27,450 nt of DNA, from assembly GCA_023457235.1 (NCBI GenBank), contig JAEWMK010000475.1:1-27450 (forward strand), in the 5' to 3' direction. Position 1 is the stretch's first letter. Each line of letters starts with the position of its first letter. This document shows positions 13,708 through 21,674 of the stretch, piece by piece. The DNA is from Bacillota bacterium (GTDB lineage: Bacteria > Bacillota > Bacilli > Bacillales > Bacillaceae_J). The notes beneath the pieces are model-generated. The model was not told where the DNA came from and did not search any database. It saw nothing but the letters and a program-made list of their open reading frames with translations. Made by a program: the position numbers and the translations under genes.

Positions 13708-14131
13708 ATCCTACATACTCTATTCCGTTTTGCATTTGCATTTTTTTTGTTCTTTTTTTTAATGAATGTTTAAGAGATAAGATAAAACACCATATACCTG
13801 CTACCAAATGAAGTGGAACAACCCAAGAAACAGCAAAGCCACTACGAATTCCAATAAAAATGCCTGTTCCTGTTGTAATCAAAATAACGATAAAATACCA
13901 AAGTCCTGTATGACTCTTTCGATGTATACGTCCATTTGCCATATGCTTTAAGCCCTTTTTCACATGTGTAAATGTAACAAAAACAGTTAAAAGTAAAAGA
14001 CAAATGCCACCCAAAACATGAGCAACCAATATACTTGAATAAAATCCCCATAAAGTTGGATTTGCCGGCACAAGAAGCAATATACCAGACATACTACATA
14101 ATAACGAAGTATAGAACGCCAGCTTAATCAA
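13706..14131 (-). CDS. Four-helix membrane protein, probable diheme b-type cytochrome
   Basis: A 141-aa protein with four predicted membrane helices. The second carries His at both ends (AHVLGG and FTHVKKG, 18 residues apart) and the fourth does too (PLHLVAG and LKHSLKK, 14 apart). That is the layout expected for bis-His ligation of two b hemes stacked across the membrane, as in cytochrome b561-like quinol:acceptor proteins. More His residues lie in the loop between helices two and three. Translation probably starts at the TTG at 14131, which follows GGTGA by seven bases and overlaps the stop codon of the pentaheme cytochrome gene, so the two are translationally coupled. The likely job is to pass electrons from the quinone pool to the pentaheme protein. 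No exact family was recognised; the heme assignment is inference from His placement. Confidence 0.65.
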   Translation of the reverse strand: MIKLAFYTSLLCSMSGILLLVPANPTLWGFYSSILVAHVLGGICLLLLTVFVTFTHVKKGLKHMANGRIHRKSHTGLWYFIVILITTGTGIFIGIRSGFAVSWVVPLHLVAGIWCFILSLKHSLKKRTKKMQMQNGIEYVG

Positions 14132-15578
14132 GGACAATCACCTTCTTTGTCACATCAACATCTGTTATTGGCAATGTACGGTCAGTCCCGGGACTTCCGA
14201 ATTCTCTTAGGGTTACATTTGCAAAATATTGTGGTGCAATCCGGTACCGGAGTTTTGCTTGAATGTTTAAACTGTTCACATTGTCAGGTAATGTCATCGA
14301 GTATTCTCCATATTTAGATTGCTTGGGCGGGATTAAATTATCTTCTCTTTTATCTATTCGCCATACTTGGTGATGATCTATTAAGTTGCTCTTTTCATCA
14401 TAAAACTTTGAATGGAACATTACTGCGTCAGGGTCAACCTCCATATGTTCATCCAATTTACCTGAAGCAAATAGAGTCTTACCATTAGGATCGACCACTT
14501 CAACATCAATCCAAAGCTGCCTTAGATCAGTAGCTCCCGTTGGCAGATTATGGCCAGCCCCTTTATTCGTTACTTTTACCTTAAAATCAAGATTTCCATC
14601 AACCTGCTTTACGTCAACAATTTCAATAGCGGCTGAGGACTTCAGCATTTTTTCCGTTAAATCAAACATTTCCTTGTCACCATATAAATAAGGCAAAGCT
14701 TGATTGGCACCTACAAAACGATGGTCCAGCACTTTTTTCTTAACCTTTCCACCATTGGTCGTTTGACCGGAAATTTCTTTATCAGGTTCACCAGGGACTG
14801 GTGCCATATGACAGTCAATACAAGTTGAGAATTCCCCTGAATCTGGATCTGAATAAGGGCTATCCAACCATTCTTTATACGTATCCTGCTCAACTTTTCC
14901 ATTAGGGGCAGCCTGTGTATGGCAGCTGGAACAGTATTCTGCTTCCTTATACAATTCACTTGATAAATCAGCGGCATGTCGTTTAGGTGCCGAGCGAATC
15001 AGGAAATTTTCCATGGTCTGATTTGTGTTGGCAAAAGGATATTCATTGACCAACTCAGGCGCCAAAACATAGGATGAGTCCGCAGGTACTCCCTGCCTTT
15101 CGTCTGGAAACACCTTACTAATGGCATGACAAGTTATACAGGAAGTACCTGCTTGTTCGTATTTGCTACTAGTCCATTTCGTCTTGCCAATTGACCCAGT
15201 TGCCAAACCTTCAGGTGTATGACACCCAGCACAAAACGTAATGCCATCTTCACCAATTTCTTTTACTGCAAACGTTTCTTCATGATTTTCATAGATAGGG
15301 TCATTCTGTGCTGAACGCGCATGGGCAGAAACCTTCCACTCATTAAAGCTATCTTCATGACACTCGGCACAATCCTCAGATTCTGGTAAAAGATGTGGAT
15401 CAACAGGTTCACCACTTGTTGTGCTTAAATTAGAAAGACCAAAATCTTTAGATTGTTCATTTGCAACAACAAGTTTGGGTTCATCGTCAACATTCATTTG
15501 TACTTCTTTATAAACAACGGTTACAATCAGACAAATTGTTATGCTGAAAAAGATGCTCATAAGCACTTTATGTTTCAT
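14124..15578 (-). CDS. Membrane-anchored pentaheme cytochrome c
   Basis: A 484-aa protein with one N-terminal membrane anchor (~6-23) and the rest outside. Five CxxCH heme c sites are visible at residues 70-74 (CAECH), 116-120 (CAGCH), 147-151 (CITCH), 216-220 (CSSCH) and 253-257 (CIDCH), in a cytochrome c554-like arrangement with additional His residues as distal ligands. Residues ~300-484 form a beta-rich domain without hemes (ATDLRQLWIDVEVVDPNGK). It lacks the CxxCK site of NrfA and is not a nitrite reductase of that type. It overlaps efeU by 11 bases upstream and the four-helix protein downstream, in a unit with a Fur box. The expected role is extracytoplasmic electron transfer, most likely reduction of ferric iron for the adjacent permease. 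Hemes would be attached by the neighbouring Ccm system. Confidence 0.85.
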   Translation of the reverse strand: MKHKVLMSIFFSITICLIVTVVYKEVQMNVDDEPKLVVANEQSKDFGLSNLSTTSGEPVDPHLLPESEDCAECHEDSFNEWKVSAHARSAQNDPIYENHEETFAVKEIGEDGITFCAGCHTPEGLATGSIGKTKWTSSKYEQAGTSCITCHAISKVFPDERQGVPADSSYVLAPELVNEYPFANTNQTMENFLIRSAPKRHAADLSSELYKEAEYCSSCHTQAAPNGKVEQDTYKEWLDSPYSDPDSGEFSTCIDCHMAPVPGEPDKEISGQTTNGGKVKKKVLDHRFVGANQALPYLYGDKEMFDLTEKMLKSSAAIEIVDVKQVDGNLDFKVKVTNKGAGHNLPTGATDLRQLWIDVEVVDPNGKTLFASGKLDEHMEVDPDAVMFHSKFYDEKSNLIDHHQVWRIDKREDNLIPPKQSKYGEYSMTLPDNVNSLNIQAKLRYRIAPQYFANVTLREFGSPGTDRTLPITDVDVTKKVIVLD

Positions 15579-17721
15579 TACCCAGTACTCCTTTCTTTTT
15601 GGAAAGCTTAGAGCCAGAGTAGATGAAATATATAACAGCTATTAATAAAGCAAATAGTAAGATTGCTTGAGCACCTAATGTCTCAGCTGTTGGATAAATA
15701 CCAAGTAAACTTACAGTCGGCCACCCACTTAGGAATGTTGCTGACACATACCCGCCTTCTTGTAATTCAAATAGACCATGCCCAGCAAAGCTAAATGCCA
15801 TAAAATAAAGAAGAATACTAGTAAAAGTAAAAAACGGTTTGATTGGAATTCGAATACTAAATTTTGAAATTAGTATATAAAGGAAAATTAACGCTATACA
15901 TCCAAGCAGAAATCCATAAACGATATATTGATTATCATCACCTATTGCAAGTAAAGCTTCATAGAACAATATTGTTTCAAATCCTTCTCGGAAAACAGCT
16001 AAAAAAGCAACAAAACTCATTGTATAAAGGTTTCCTTTAGAAACAGAATGCTGCAGCTTTCCTTTTATATACTCCTGCCATTTTTGACCTTGGACTTTAC
16101 TTATTAGCCAATAGCTAACATAGAACAAAACGACAACTGCTATGAGCATCGTAATTCCTTCTAAAGCTTCTTGGTTCGCACCACTTAATTTAAAGACATT
16201 ACGGATTAAATAAGCTGCAATAAAACTTACGATAATAGCTGCAATTGAACCAAAATAAATATATTTCGTTTGCTCTTTTTGCCCCGTTTTAAGCATATAA
16301 GCTACTAATGCGCCAATTATTAAAATAGCTTCGAATCCATCACGAATAATAATAATTAATGACTGAATAAACATTTCCCAATTAGATGGAGCTGCATTTG
16401 CCTTCATTAATGATTTGGAAATTAAATCTTTTAAGCTTTGAATCTCTTCATTTATCGGAAGATTATTTTGGATATTTCCTTTTATAGTTGCAAAAGCACT
16501 TTCAATTTCCTGAACAGCCTGTTGATCTCTTGATGATATATTTTTCTCTAGCGGTTCAAAGGTAAAATAGGCCTCAAACATAATATCATAGGCCTCTTTT
16601 TCATTACCAGCCTCGTATTGTTTAATAGCCTCATCGAGCATTCCAAAGGTTTGCTTCTGTATTTCCTGTAAATTGGCCTTTCCTGTATTTTCCTTTTCAA
16701 CCTTGATATTCGTTTGTTTTACAATTCCGTCAATGATTTCTTTTGTAACGATTTGACTTGTTTCTTTTGATTCTTTATTGGATAACATTTGGCCCAGCTG
16801 AGAAAGCTTTGTTTCGATTTCATCGCCAGACTCTTCAAATGCAGGTTTTATCTGTAAGAATCTTTGAGTTGCTTCCTCAATAAAGCTATTTAATTCTGCA
16901 AATTCAACACCATTGAATACTTCTCCTTCTTTAATGGCTACTCCCCAGTTGTCACGAACATAGCTAATTAGCTTTACTATTTTTTCGGACTCTGCTTTCA
17001 CATCAGCATCTGATATTTTTTGTGCTTCGTATGTATGTAAGATTTGTAGCATATCTTGAATTTTTTCTTCATTGCCGAATAATGCTTCCTCATCCTTTAA
17101 CCCATCCACAAAGATGTTGAAATCCTCTCGTGAAAATTCCTTTTCAAGATCCTTTTCCACAATACGGAAATAATAAGCGGCAGCATCATCATGATGATTT
17201 AGGGCTTCCTTCATTTTGAATATGTACGTATTTTTCAAATCCTCCATAATAATCCGTTTAAGATCATTGATCTGATCTGGATTTTTCTTTAACTCTACCA
17301 TCGCCTTCATTGCAGGCGTTGCTTCTTTTTCAAATTTTAATTTACTTTCACGAATCTCAAACCATTGGCTTGCTTCTTCAATATTCCCACTGTCTAAAGC
17401 AATTTTTGTAGTTTCATATGCCAGTTTTAAAATTTGATAGGGGATTTGATCAACCTTTTTTTCTTCAAAAGATTGATAGATTTCCTCTGTCAAATTCATC
17501 TCTTCTAGAGAGGATTTATCGACGATGGAATTAAACAAGTTTTTTGCTTTTTCCAAAGCCAAGGTATCTTCATTAACGGAGAATTGTCGTAAATTTTGTT
17601 TGATTTCCCGAAATTTTGTTCCAAATGAGTCAGTGGCAGCTAGACTTATGCCTGGAAAAAGCTGAAGTATAAATACTAAGCTAATAATTAAAGAAATCCA
17701 TACTTTGGTTATTTTCTTCAT
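15568..17721 (-). CDS. efeU: FTR1/EfeU-family iron permease with long extracytoplasmic N-terminal domain
   Basis: A 717-aa protein. A signal sequence (~8-28) is followed by about 420 residues of soluble, helix-rich extracytoplasmic region (~30-445), and then by the seven-helix FTR1 core (~450-705). The two iron-handling motifs are RDGFE at 460-464 (a D in place of the usual first E of REXXE) and REGFE at 578-582. FTR1 permeases move iron across the membrane coupled to its redox change. B. subtilis EfeU is about 480 aa, so the N-terminal domain here is much longer. A GGGAGGAA ribosome site lies seven bases from the ATG. The gene heads an operon with the pentaheme and four-helix proteins, and a Fur box lies 40 bases upstream. 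The EfeO-like lipoprotein gene precedes it but ends at its own terminator. Confidence 0.9.
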   Translation of the reverse strand: MKKITKVWISLIISLVFILQLFPGISLAATDSFGTKFREIKQNLRQFSVNEDTLALEKAKNLFNSIVDKSSLEEMNLTEEIYQSFEEKKVDQIPYQILKLAYETTKIALDSGNIEEASQWFEIRESKLKFEKEATPAMKAMVELKKNPDQINDLKRIIMEDLKNTYIFKMKEALNHHDDAAAYYFRIVEKDLEKEFSREDFNIFVDGLKDEEALFGNEEKIQDMLQILHTYEAQKISDADVKAESEKIVKLISYVRDNWGVAIKEGEVFNGVEFAELNSFIEEATQRFLQIKPAFEESGDEIETKLSQLGQMLSNKESKETSQIVTKEIIDGIVKQTNIKVEKENTGKANLQEIQKQTFGMLDEAIKQYEAGNEKEAYDIMFEAYFTFEPLEKNISSRDQQAVQEIESAFATIKGNIQNNLPINEEIQSLKDLISKSLMKANAAPSNWEMFIQSLIIIIRDGFEAILIIGALVAYMLKTGQKEQTKYIYFGSIAAIIVSFIAAYLIRNVFKLSGANQEALEGITMLIAVVVLFYVSYWLISKVQGQKWQEYIKGKLQHSVSKGNLYTMSFVAFLAVFREGFETILFYEALLAIGDDNQYIVYGFLLGCIALIFLYILISKFSIRIPIKPFFTFTSILLYFMAFSFAGHGLFELQEGGYVSATFLSGWPTVSLLGIYPTAETLGAQAILLFALLIAVIYFIYSGSKLSKKKGVLGNET

Positions 17722-17761
17722 TTAAATTCCTCCCACCTGGTAAGGTGCATTTTTTTGAAAA

Positions 17762-17776
17762 TGATAGTCAGTATCA
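17762..17776. promoter_or_regulatory. Fur box upstream of efeU
   Basis: TGATAGTCAGTATCA is a perfect 7-1-7 inverted repeat close to the Fur consensus, placed between the efeO terminator and the efeU start. Confidence 0.8.
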
Positions 17777-17796
17777 TTTATCATGCAATAAGGAAA

Positions 17797-17818
17797 AAAA
17801 GCCCATCAATGGGCTTTT
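17797..17818 (-). terminator. Terminator of efeO
   Basis: On the minus strand AAAAGCCCAT and ATGGGCTTTT form a tight hairpin followed by a T-run, just after the efeO stop. It means efeU needs its own promoter. Confidence 0.9.
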
Positions 17819-17825
17819 AGGCTTA

Positions 17826-18653
17826 TTAAAGTTGAACGCCAATTGTAGTTGCAGCTTCAACCATTAGATTAAATAATGCACCAAATTCTTCATCAACCGT
17901 TTGTACATCCGGTTTTTCTTGGCCCATTACTTCGAGCACCTTTTCAATTTGAGCATGTACATTCTGGTCTACTTCTGCTGACGCTGAAACGACTTTAGGT
18001 GAAATTGCATTATAAAATAATTGAACTCCTTCAAATACGTTGCGAGCATCTTCAATTCTAGTTCCTGATACACTTTCACCAGTATAAACTGCTTCAACAA
18101 AACCTGATAACTCTGGGAGAATACCAGTCATTGCTTCAAATAATAATTGTTCATTTAATTCAGCTGCTTGAACAACTTCTTTCAATTTTGTTGCATCTTC
18201 TTTTAATAGAGCGGTAATCTCAAGCAACTGATCTTTATGTATAGCAGGATCTTCTTTTCCCCACAATAGTTGTTCAATACCATGAAAACCTGTTTCAGCA
18301 CTTACGTCCATTGTTTCATCTAGTTCTGGTGATAATGTTGCGAATAATGCTTCACCTTTTTCATATTCCAATTGTGTTAGCAACCATTGTTGTTTTGCTT
18401 TTTCAAAATCACCTGCATTGATCACTTCTTCAAGTTTTTCTGTGTTTGCAATAATTCCGTCGACACGGGCTAATGCCCATTCTTTCGCTTCTGTAATTTG
18501 TTTTTCAACATTAACAGATTCTTGAGTTTGCTCTTGAACCTGCTCTGCTTCTTTTGGCTCATCGGCTTGCTTTTCAGTTTCTTGGGCTCCACACGCCCCC
18601 AATGCAAAAACTGATGTTGCTAATAAACCTGCTAAAATACTTTTTTTCAACAA
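17826..18653 (-). CDS. efeO: EfeM/EfeO-type imelysin-like iron-uptake lipoprotein
   Basis: A 275-aa lipoprotein with the lipobox ALGAC (C21), an acidic Gln/Glu-rich linker (~22-50), and an imelysin-like (peptidase M75) domain. The domain shows the conserved HxxE motif in TGFHGIEQLLWG (H124, E127). It lacks the N-terminal cupredoxin domain of E. coli EfeO, so it is the shorter EfeM-like form usual in Gram-positives. It would capture iron outside the membrane and pass it to the EfeU permease. The start is TTG; another TTG lies one codon upstream (18656), and the AAGGAG ribosome site fits either, with nine or twelve bases of spacing. Two Fur-like boxes and a 14-bp palindrome lie upstream. No efeB peroxidase gene is present in the window. 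Confidence 0.9.
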   Translation of the reverse strand: MLKKSILAGLLATSVFALGACGAQETEKQADEPKEAEQVQEQTQESVNVEKQITEAKEWALARVDGIIANTEKLEEVINAGDFEKAKQQWLLTQLEYEKGEALFATLSPELDETMDVSAETGFHGIEQLLWGKEDPAIHKDQLLEITALLKEDATKLKEVVQAAELNEQLLFEAMTGILPELSGFVEAVYTGESVSGTRIEDARNVFEGVQLFYNAISPKVVSASAEVDQNVHAQIEKVLEVMGQEKPDVQTVDEEFGALFNLMVEAATTIGVQL

Positions 18654-18680
18654 AATAAACCACTCCTTGAACTTCGATAT

Positions 18681-18695
18681 TAATAATCATTCTCA
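18681..18695. promoter_or_regulatory. Fur box upstream of efeO (proximal)
   Basis: TAATAATCATTCTCA matches the Fur 7-1-7 consensus at all but two positions, about 30 bases upstream of the start. Confidence 0.75.
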
Positions 18696-18725
18696 GTATC
18701 TTCTTCATTCGAATAATAGCGTAAA

Positions 18726-18740
18726 TGAGAGTTGTTATCA
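18726..18740. promoter_or_regulatory. Fur-like box upstream of efeO (distal)
   Basis: TGAGAGTTGTTATCA keeps most of the 7-1-7 Fur arms and lies 45 bp centre-to-centre from the proximal box. Confidence 0.55.
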
Positions 18741-18754
18741 GTGATGTACATCAC
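18741..18754. promoter_or_regulatory. Perfect 14-bp palindrome of CRP/FNR-like form
   Basis: GTGATGTACATCAC is a perfect palindrome with TGAT-N4-ATCA half-sites, as recognised by some FNR/DNR-type regulators. It directly abuts the distal Fur box. The regulator is not known. Confidence 0.4.
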
Positions 18755-18770
18755 GCTATCCCATTATTTC

Positions 18771-18808
18771 AAAAAAAAACTGCCTATCTAAAGATTAGAT
18801 TAGCAGTT
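18771..18808 (-). terminator. Terminator of the ccm operon
   Basis: On the minus strand AACTGCTAATCTA and TAGATAGGCAGTT form an imperfect 13-bp stem followed by nine or more T's, downstream of ccmG. Confidence 0.85.
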
Positions 18809-18823
18809 GTTAAAATTTTTTAT

Positions 18824-19345
18824 TTAATAGTTTCCATTCATTTTAATTAAAGCTATGACTGCTTTTAGATCCTCTGCAGTTGTTGGACCGATAATCTTTT
18901 CACGAATCACACCATTAGGGTCTATTATTAATGTTTCAGGCTGACCTACAACATTGAACGTTTTTGAGATTTTATCATCTCGATCCAGCAAAAAAGTAGA
19001 GGTGGAATTCGCCTTATCCTTGAAATCCTGTACGCGTTTTTTAGGTTCACCCCTGTCAATAATAAGAAGAGGAGCTTCACTTGCATAGGTCTGTTGGTAT
19101 TTCTCCAGTTCAGGAGCCTCTTCAATACACGGGTCACACCAGGTTGCAAAGAAGTTCACAACGACAAATTTCCCTTCGTAGTCTGAAAGCTTATGCATCT
19201 TTCCATCCAGATCTTCCAGTTCAAAATTATAAGCTTGATCCCCAACCTCGACGATATCTACTGCATTCATTCCTTTTGCTAAAAAGAAAAAGACAGCTGC
19301 AACAAAGGCTAGTACAGAAATCTGGATGACTCTTTTTTTATTCAA
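18824..19345 (-). CDS. ccmG: Membrane-anchored thiol-disulfide oxidoreductase, CcmG/ResA-like
   Basis: A ~173-aa thioredoxin-fold protein with one N-terminal membrane anchor and the active site WCDPC in VVNFFATWCDPCIEEAPEL. The cis-proline loop is VVGQPETLIID. It keeps apocytochrome CxxCH cysteines reduced for heme attachment on the outside of the membrane. I favour the TTG at 19345, six bases after AGGGGTG, over the GTG at 19354 that lies inside this ribosome site; the 329-aa gene at the head of this operon uses the same layout. It is the last gene of the ccm operon, 18 bases after ccmD, and ends at a strong terminator. With CcmH retaining only one Cys here, CcmG may be the main thiol reductant for the pathway. 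Confidence 0.88.
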   Translation of the reverse strand: MNKKRVIQISVLAFVAAVFFFLAKGMNAVDIVEVGDQAYNFELEDLDGKMHKLSDYEGKFVVVNFFATWCDPCIEEAPELEKYQQTYASEAPLLIIDRGEPKKRVQDFKDKANSTSTFLLDRDDKISKTFNVVGQPETLIIDPNGVIREKIIGPTTAEDLKAVIALIKMNGNY

Positions 19346-19363
19346 AGTAAGCACCCCTGTTCT

Positions 19364-19504
19364 CTACTTAGCTTCATTGACTTTTTTTAACTCTTCAATA
19401 AACTCTAGTTCTTTCACAATCTTGCTTTGCCGTTTTCCTAAAACTACGATATAAATCGCAATCAGTGCCCAAATAATTGTGTATGCCATGAATAAATAGT
19501 TCAT
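19364..19504 (-). CDS. ccmD: CcmD-type small heme-export membrane protein
   Basis: A 46-aa protein: MNYLFMAYTIIWALIAIYIV forms one membrane segment, followed by a basic turn (LGKRQSK) and a charged helix (KELEFIEELKKVNEAK). This is the classic CcmD layout. CcmD helps release heme-loaded CcmE from the CcmABC complex. The ATG at 19504 lies nine bases after GGAGGT; an earlier in-frame ATG at 19512 almost touches that site and is less likely. It sits between ccmC and ccmG, its usual place. Confidence 0.85.
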   Translation of the reverse strand: MNYLFMAYTIIWALIAIYIVVLGKRQSKIVKELEFIEELKKVNEAK

Positions 19505-19528
19505 TTTTTCATTACCTCCACTATAAGA

Positions 19529-20272
19529 TTAAGAGACTTTGTCCATCAGTTTTTCTTGAATATGTTTTTTATATTTCTCAACTGCCAGCCTTGTTTTCTC
19601 AATATATACACCTTTTTGTAGCAATACGACATACAGCAACGTAATGACGCCTAATGTGAAAACAAGAGTAAATAACATTGGAGGTTCAATTCCGCCGCCT
19701 TGCTGTGTTGGTCCGTCGCCGAAAACGATTGGATGAAGTTTAGAATTCCACCAGCGAATCGCCATGAATACAATGGGTACATCAATAAAACCTATAATTC
19801 CAAATACAGACGCAAGTCTCGCTTTTTTCTCCCAGGCGCCATCCATATGACGAATAAGAATATAAGCTATATAGATGAAAAAAAGAATTAACGTTGTTGT
19901 TAAGCGCGGTTCCCAAGTCCACCATGTATTCCAAGCGCTGCGGCCCCATATTGGTCCCGATGTTAACACAATCGCTGTAAACACAACGCCAATTTCTGCA
20001 GAAATACCAGCAACGATATCGTAAATTCTTTTCCGTTTTATTAAAAATAAAATACTGCAAACAAATACAACTCCAAAGGCTAAAAACGCCGTCCATGCTG
20101 ATCCGACATGGAAGTAAAATATTTTTTGCACAACACCCATTGTTTTTTCAACAGGTGACCACATAAATACTAGATAAAGGGCAATTGCCATTAATGGGAT
20201 CAACGCATAGACTAGAATTTGATGCAATTTTGATTGCTTCGGTAATTCTATTTTCAATTCTTGATCATTCAT
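19529..20272 (-). CDS. ccmC: Heme lyase/exporter subunit CcmC
   Basis: A 247-aa protein with six predicted membrane helices and the external tryptophan-rich WWD-type heme-handling motif WGRSAWNTWWTWEPRLT (~109-125). The flanking heme-ligand histidines are in KIFYFHVGSAW and in the loop WWNSKLHPIV. The motif ends WEPRLT rather than the usual WDxRLT, a conservative change. CcmC places heme on CcmE. The ribosome site is GGAGGTG, and the gene starts three bases after ccmB. The length is typical. Confidence 0.93.
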   Translation of the reverse strand: MNDQELKIELPKQSKLHQILVYALIPLMAIALYLVFMWSPVEKTMGVVQKIFYFHVGSAWTAFLAFGVVFVCSILFLIKRKRIYDIVAGISAEIGVVFTAIVLTSGPIWGRSAWNTWWTWEPRLTTTLILFFIYIAYILIRHMDGAWEKKARLASVFGIIGFIDVPIVFMAIRWWNSKLHPIVFGDGPTQQGGGIEPPMLFTLVFTLGVITLLYVVLLQKGVYIEKTRLAVEKYKKHIQEKLMDKVS

Positions 20273-20275
20273 TTC

Positions 20276-20959
20276 TTACACCTCCAACACATATTCAAAC
20301 AGGATAAAGCAAATGACAAAGAAGACGAGGTCATAGGCTGCCATCAATTTCATCCACGAAAAAGCACTAGCGATATTTTCAAAGTTAATAAGAATAATTT
20401 TTGTAGCTTGTACTGCTCCAATTAATACAGGACTTACGACCGGGAACAAGATAATTGGCAACAACATTTCACTGCTTTTCGAGTTCGCTGATAACGCAGC
20501 TAAAAAAGTACCTACACTAATAAATCCAAACGTTCCTAGTAATAAAACAATGATTAACAAACCAATATGCCCTAAAATTTTAAAATCAAATAAAATAAAT
20601 AAAAGTGGAACTGCTACGATTTGAACTAAAATGACTAATAGAAAATTAGATAAGAACTTACCAAGATAAACACTTGAAGGATCAACAGGTGCGATTATTA
20701 AACCATTTAAACTATCATTAGCCTGTTCTCCTAAAAAGGAGCGATTTAGTCCAAGAATCCCAGAAAAAATCGTAATAACCCAAATCATTCCCGGTATGAC
20801 TGCTTTGACCGTATTATTAGCCGGATCAAATGCAAAACTAAATGTAACAATGACAAGTGCTGAAAAAATTAACATCGTGCTGATGATTTGTTTTGTTTTC
20901 CACTCAGAATATAAATCCTTTGAGGTGATGACTAATGCTGTTTTTAAAATTTTGCCCAT
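20276..20959 (-). CDS. ccmB: Heme exporter permease CcmB
   Basis: A 227-aa membrane protein with six predicted helices. It has the CcmB pattern at the start (ALVITSKDLYSEWKTKQIISTMLIFSALVIVTF), the conserved WVITIFSGILGLNRSFLGEQANDSLNGLIIAPVDPSSVYLGKFLSNF, and the late motif LLPIILFPVVSPVLIGAVQAT. It pairs with CcmA to form the ABC transporter that drives release of holo-CcmE from CcmC. It begins two bases after the ccmA stop, so the two are translationally coupled. Confidence 0.92.
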   Translation of the reverse strand: MGKILKTALVITSKDLYSEWKTKQIISTMLIFSALVIVTFSFAFDPANNTVKAVIPGMIWVITIFSGILGLNRSFLGEQANDSLNGLIIAPVDPSSVYLGKFLSNFLLVILVQIVAVPLLFILFDFKILGHIGLLIIVLLLGTFGFISVGTFLAALSANSKSSEMLLPIILFPVVSPVLIGAVQATKIILINFENIASAFSWMKLMAAYDLVFFVICFILFEYVLEV

Positions 20960-20961
20960 CT

Positions 20962-21657
20962 TTAGCTCACCTGCTCTACATATTTTTCATAGATCATATC
21001 AACATCAGGATTTGTTACTTTAAAATCATCAATTATGGCTCCATGCTTCATAATAATGATCCGATCACATGTTTCTACGGTTTGCGCAAAATCATGAGTA
21101 ACCATTAATATCGTTGAACCCTTTTCTTTCATTTTTAAAATTACATTATTTAATAGTTTAACAGCCTGCTGATCGAGACCTGTATGGGGTTCGTCTAAGA
21201 TTAATATTTCCGGATCGTGAATGATCGCCCTCGCTATTGCCAAACGTTGAATCATACCACGAGAAAAGGAACGGACAGGTTCATGCATGAAATAGGTCAG
21301 CCCAACTTCACGAATCAAATCTTTTGCCTTCACTTCACAGTTTTCAACATTGTATAATTTCCCAAAGAATTTTAAATTCTCAAGCGGTGAAAAATGGTCA
21401 TATAAGTAACTATTATGTGCTAAAAACCCTATTCTTTTTTTTGCTTCAAGCGGGTTATCTTTTATTTTTTGACCTTCAATTTTAACAGAACCTGAAGAGG
21501 GTTTCATTAACCCACCGATAATTTTCAAAATCGTGCTCTTCCCGGCGCCATTAGGGCCCAATATGCCGACAGTATTCCCTTTGTCAACTTGGAGGCTGAC
21601 ATTGCGCAGAATTGTCTTTTCGCCGATAGTTTTATTTAATTCTTTAATTACAATCAA
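20962..21657 (-). CDS. ccmA: Heme exporter ATP-binding subunit CcmA
   Basis: A 231-aa ABC ATPase with Walker A GPNGAGKST (~35-43), Q-loop region FLAHNSYLYD, signature SRGMIQRLAIARA, Walker B ILILDEPHTGLD and H-loop MVTHD. It supplies energy to the CcmABCD complex. The start codon is TTG, eight bases after GGAGGG. The assignment rests on the ABC motifs plus its place next to ccmB. Confidence 0.92.
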   Translation of the reverse strand: MIVIKELNKTIGEKTILRNVSLQVDKGNTVGILGPNGAGKSTILKIIGGLMKPSSGSVKIEGQKIKDNPLEAKKRIGFLAHNSYLYDHFSPLENLKFFGKLYNVENCEVKAKDLIREVGLTYFMHEPVRSFSRGMIQRLAIARAIIHDPEILILDEPHTGLDQQAVKLLNNVILKMKEKGSTILMVTHDFAQTVETCDRIIIMKHGAIIDDFKVTNPDVDMIYEKYVEQVS

Positions 21658-21674
21658 CGTTCAGCCCTCCCCGG

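Noticed and set aside
14124..15578. Pentaheme cytochrome as a second NrfA
   Set aside because: All five sites are CxxCH with no CxxCK catalytic site, the heme spacing differs, and the C-terminal beta domain is not found in NrfA.
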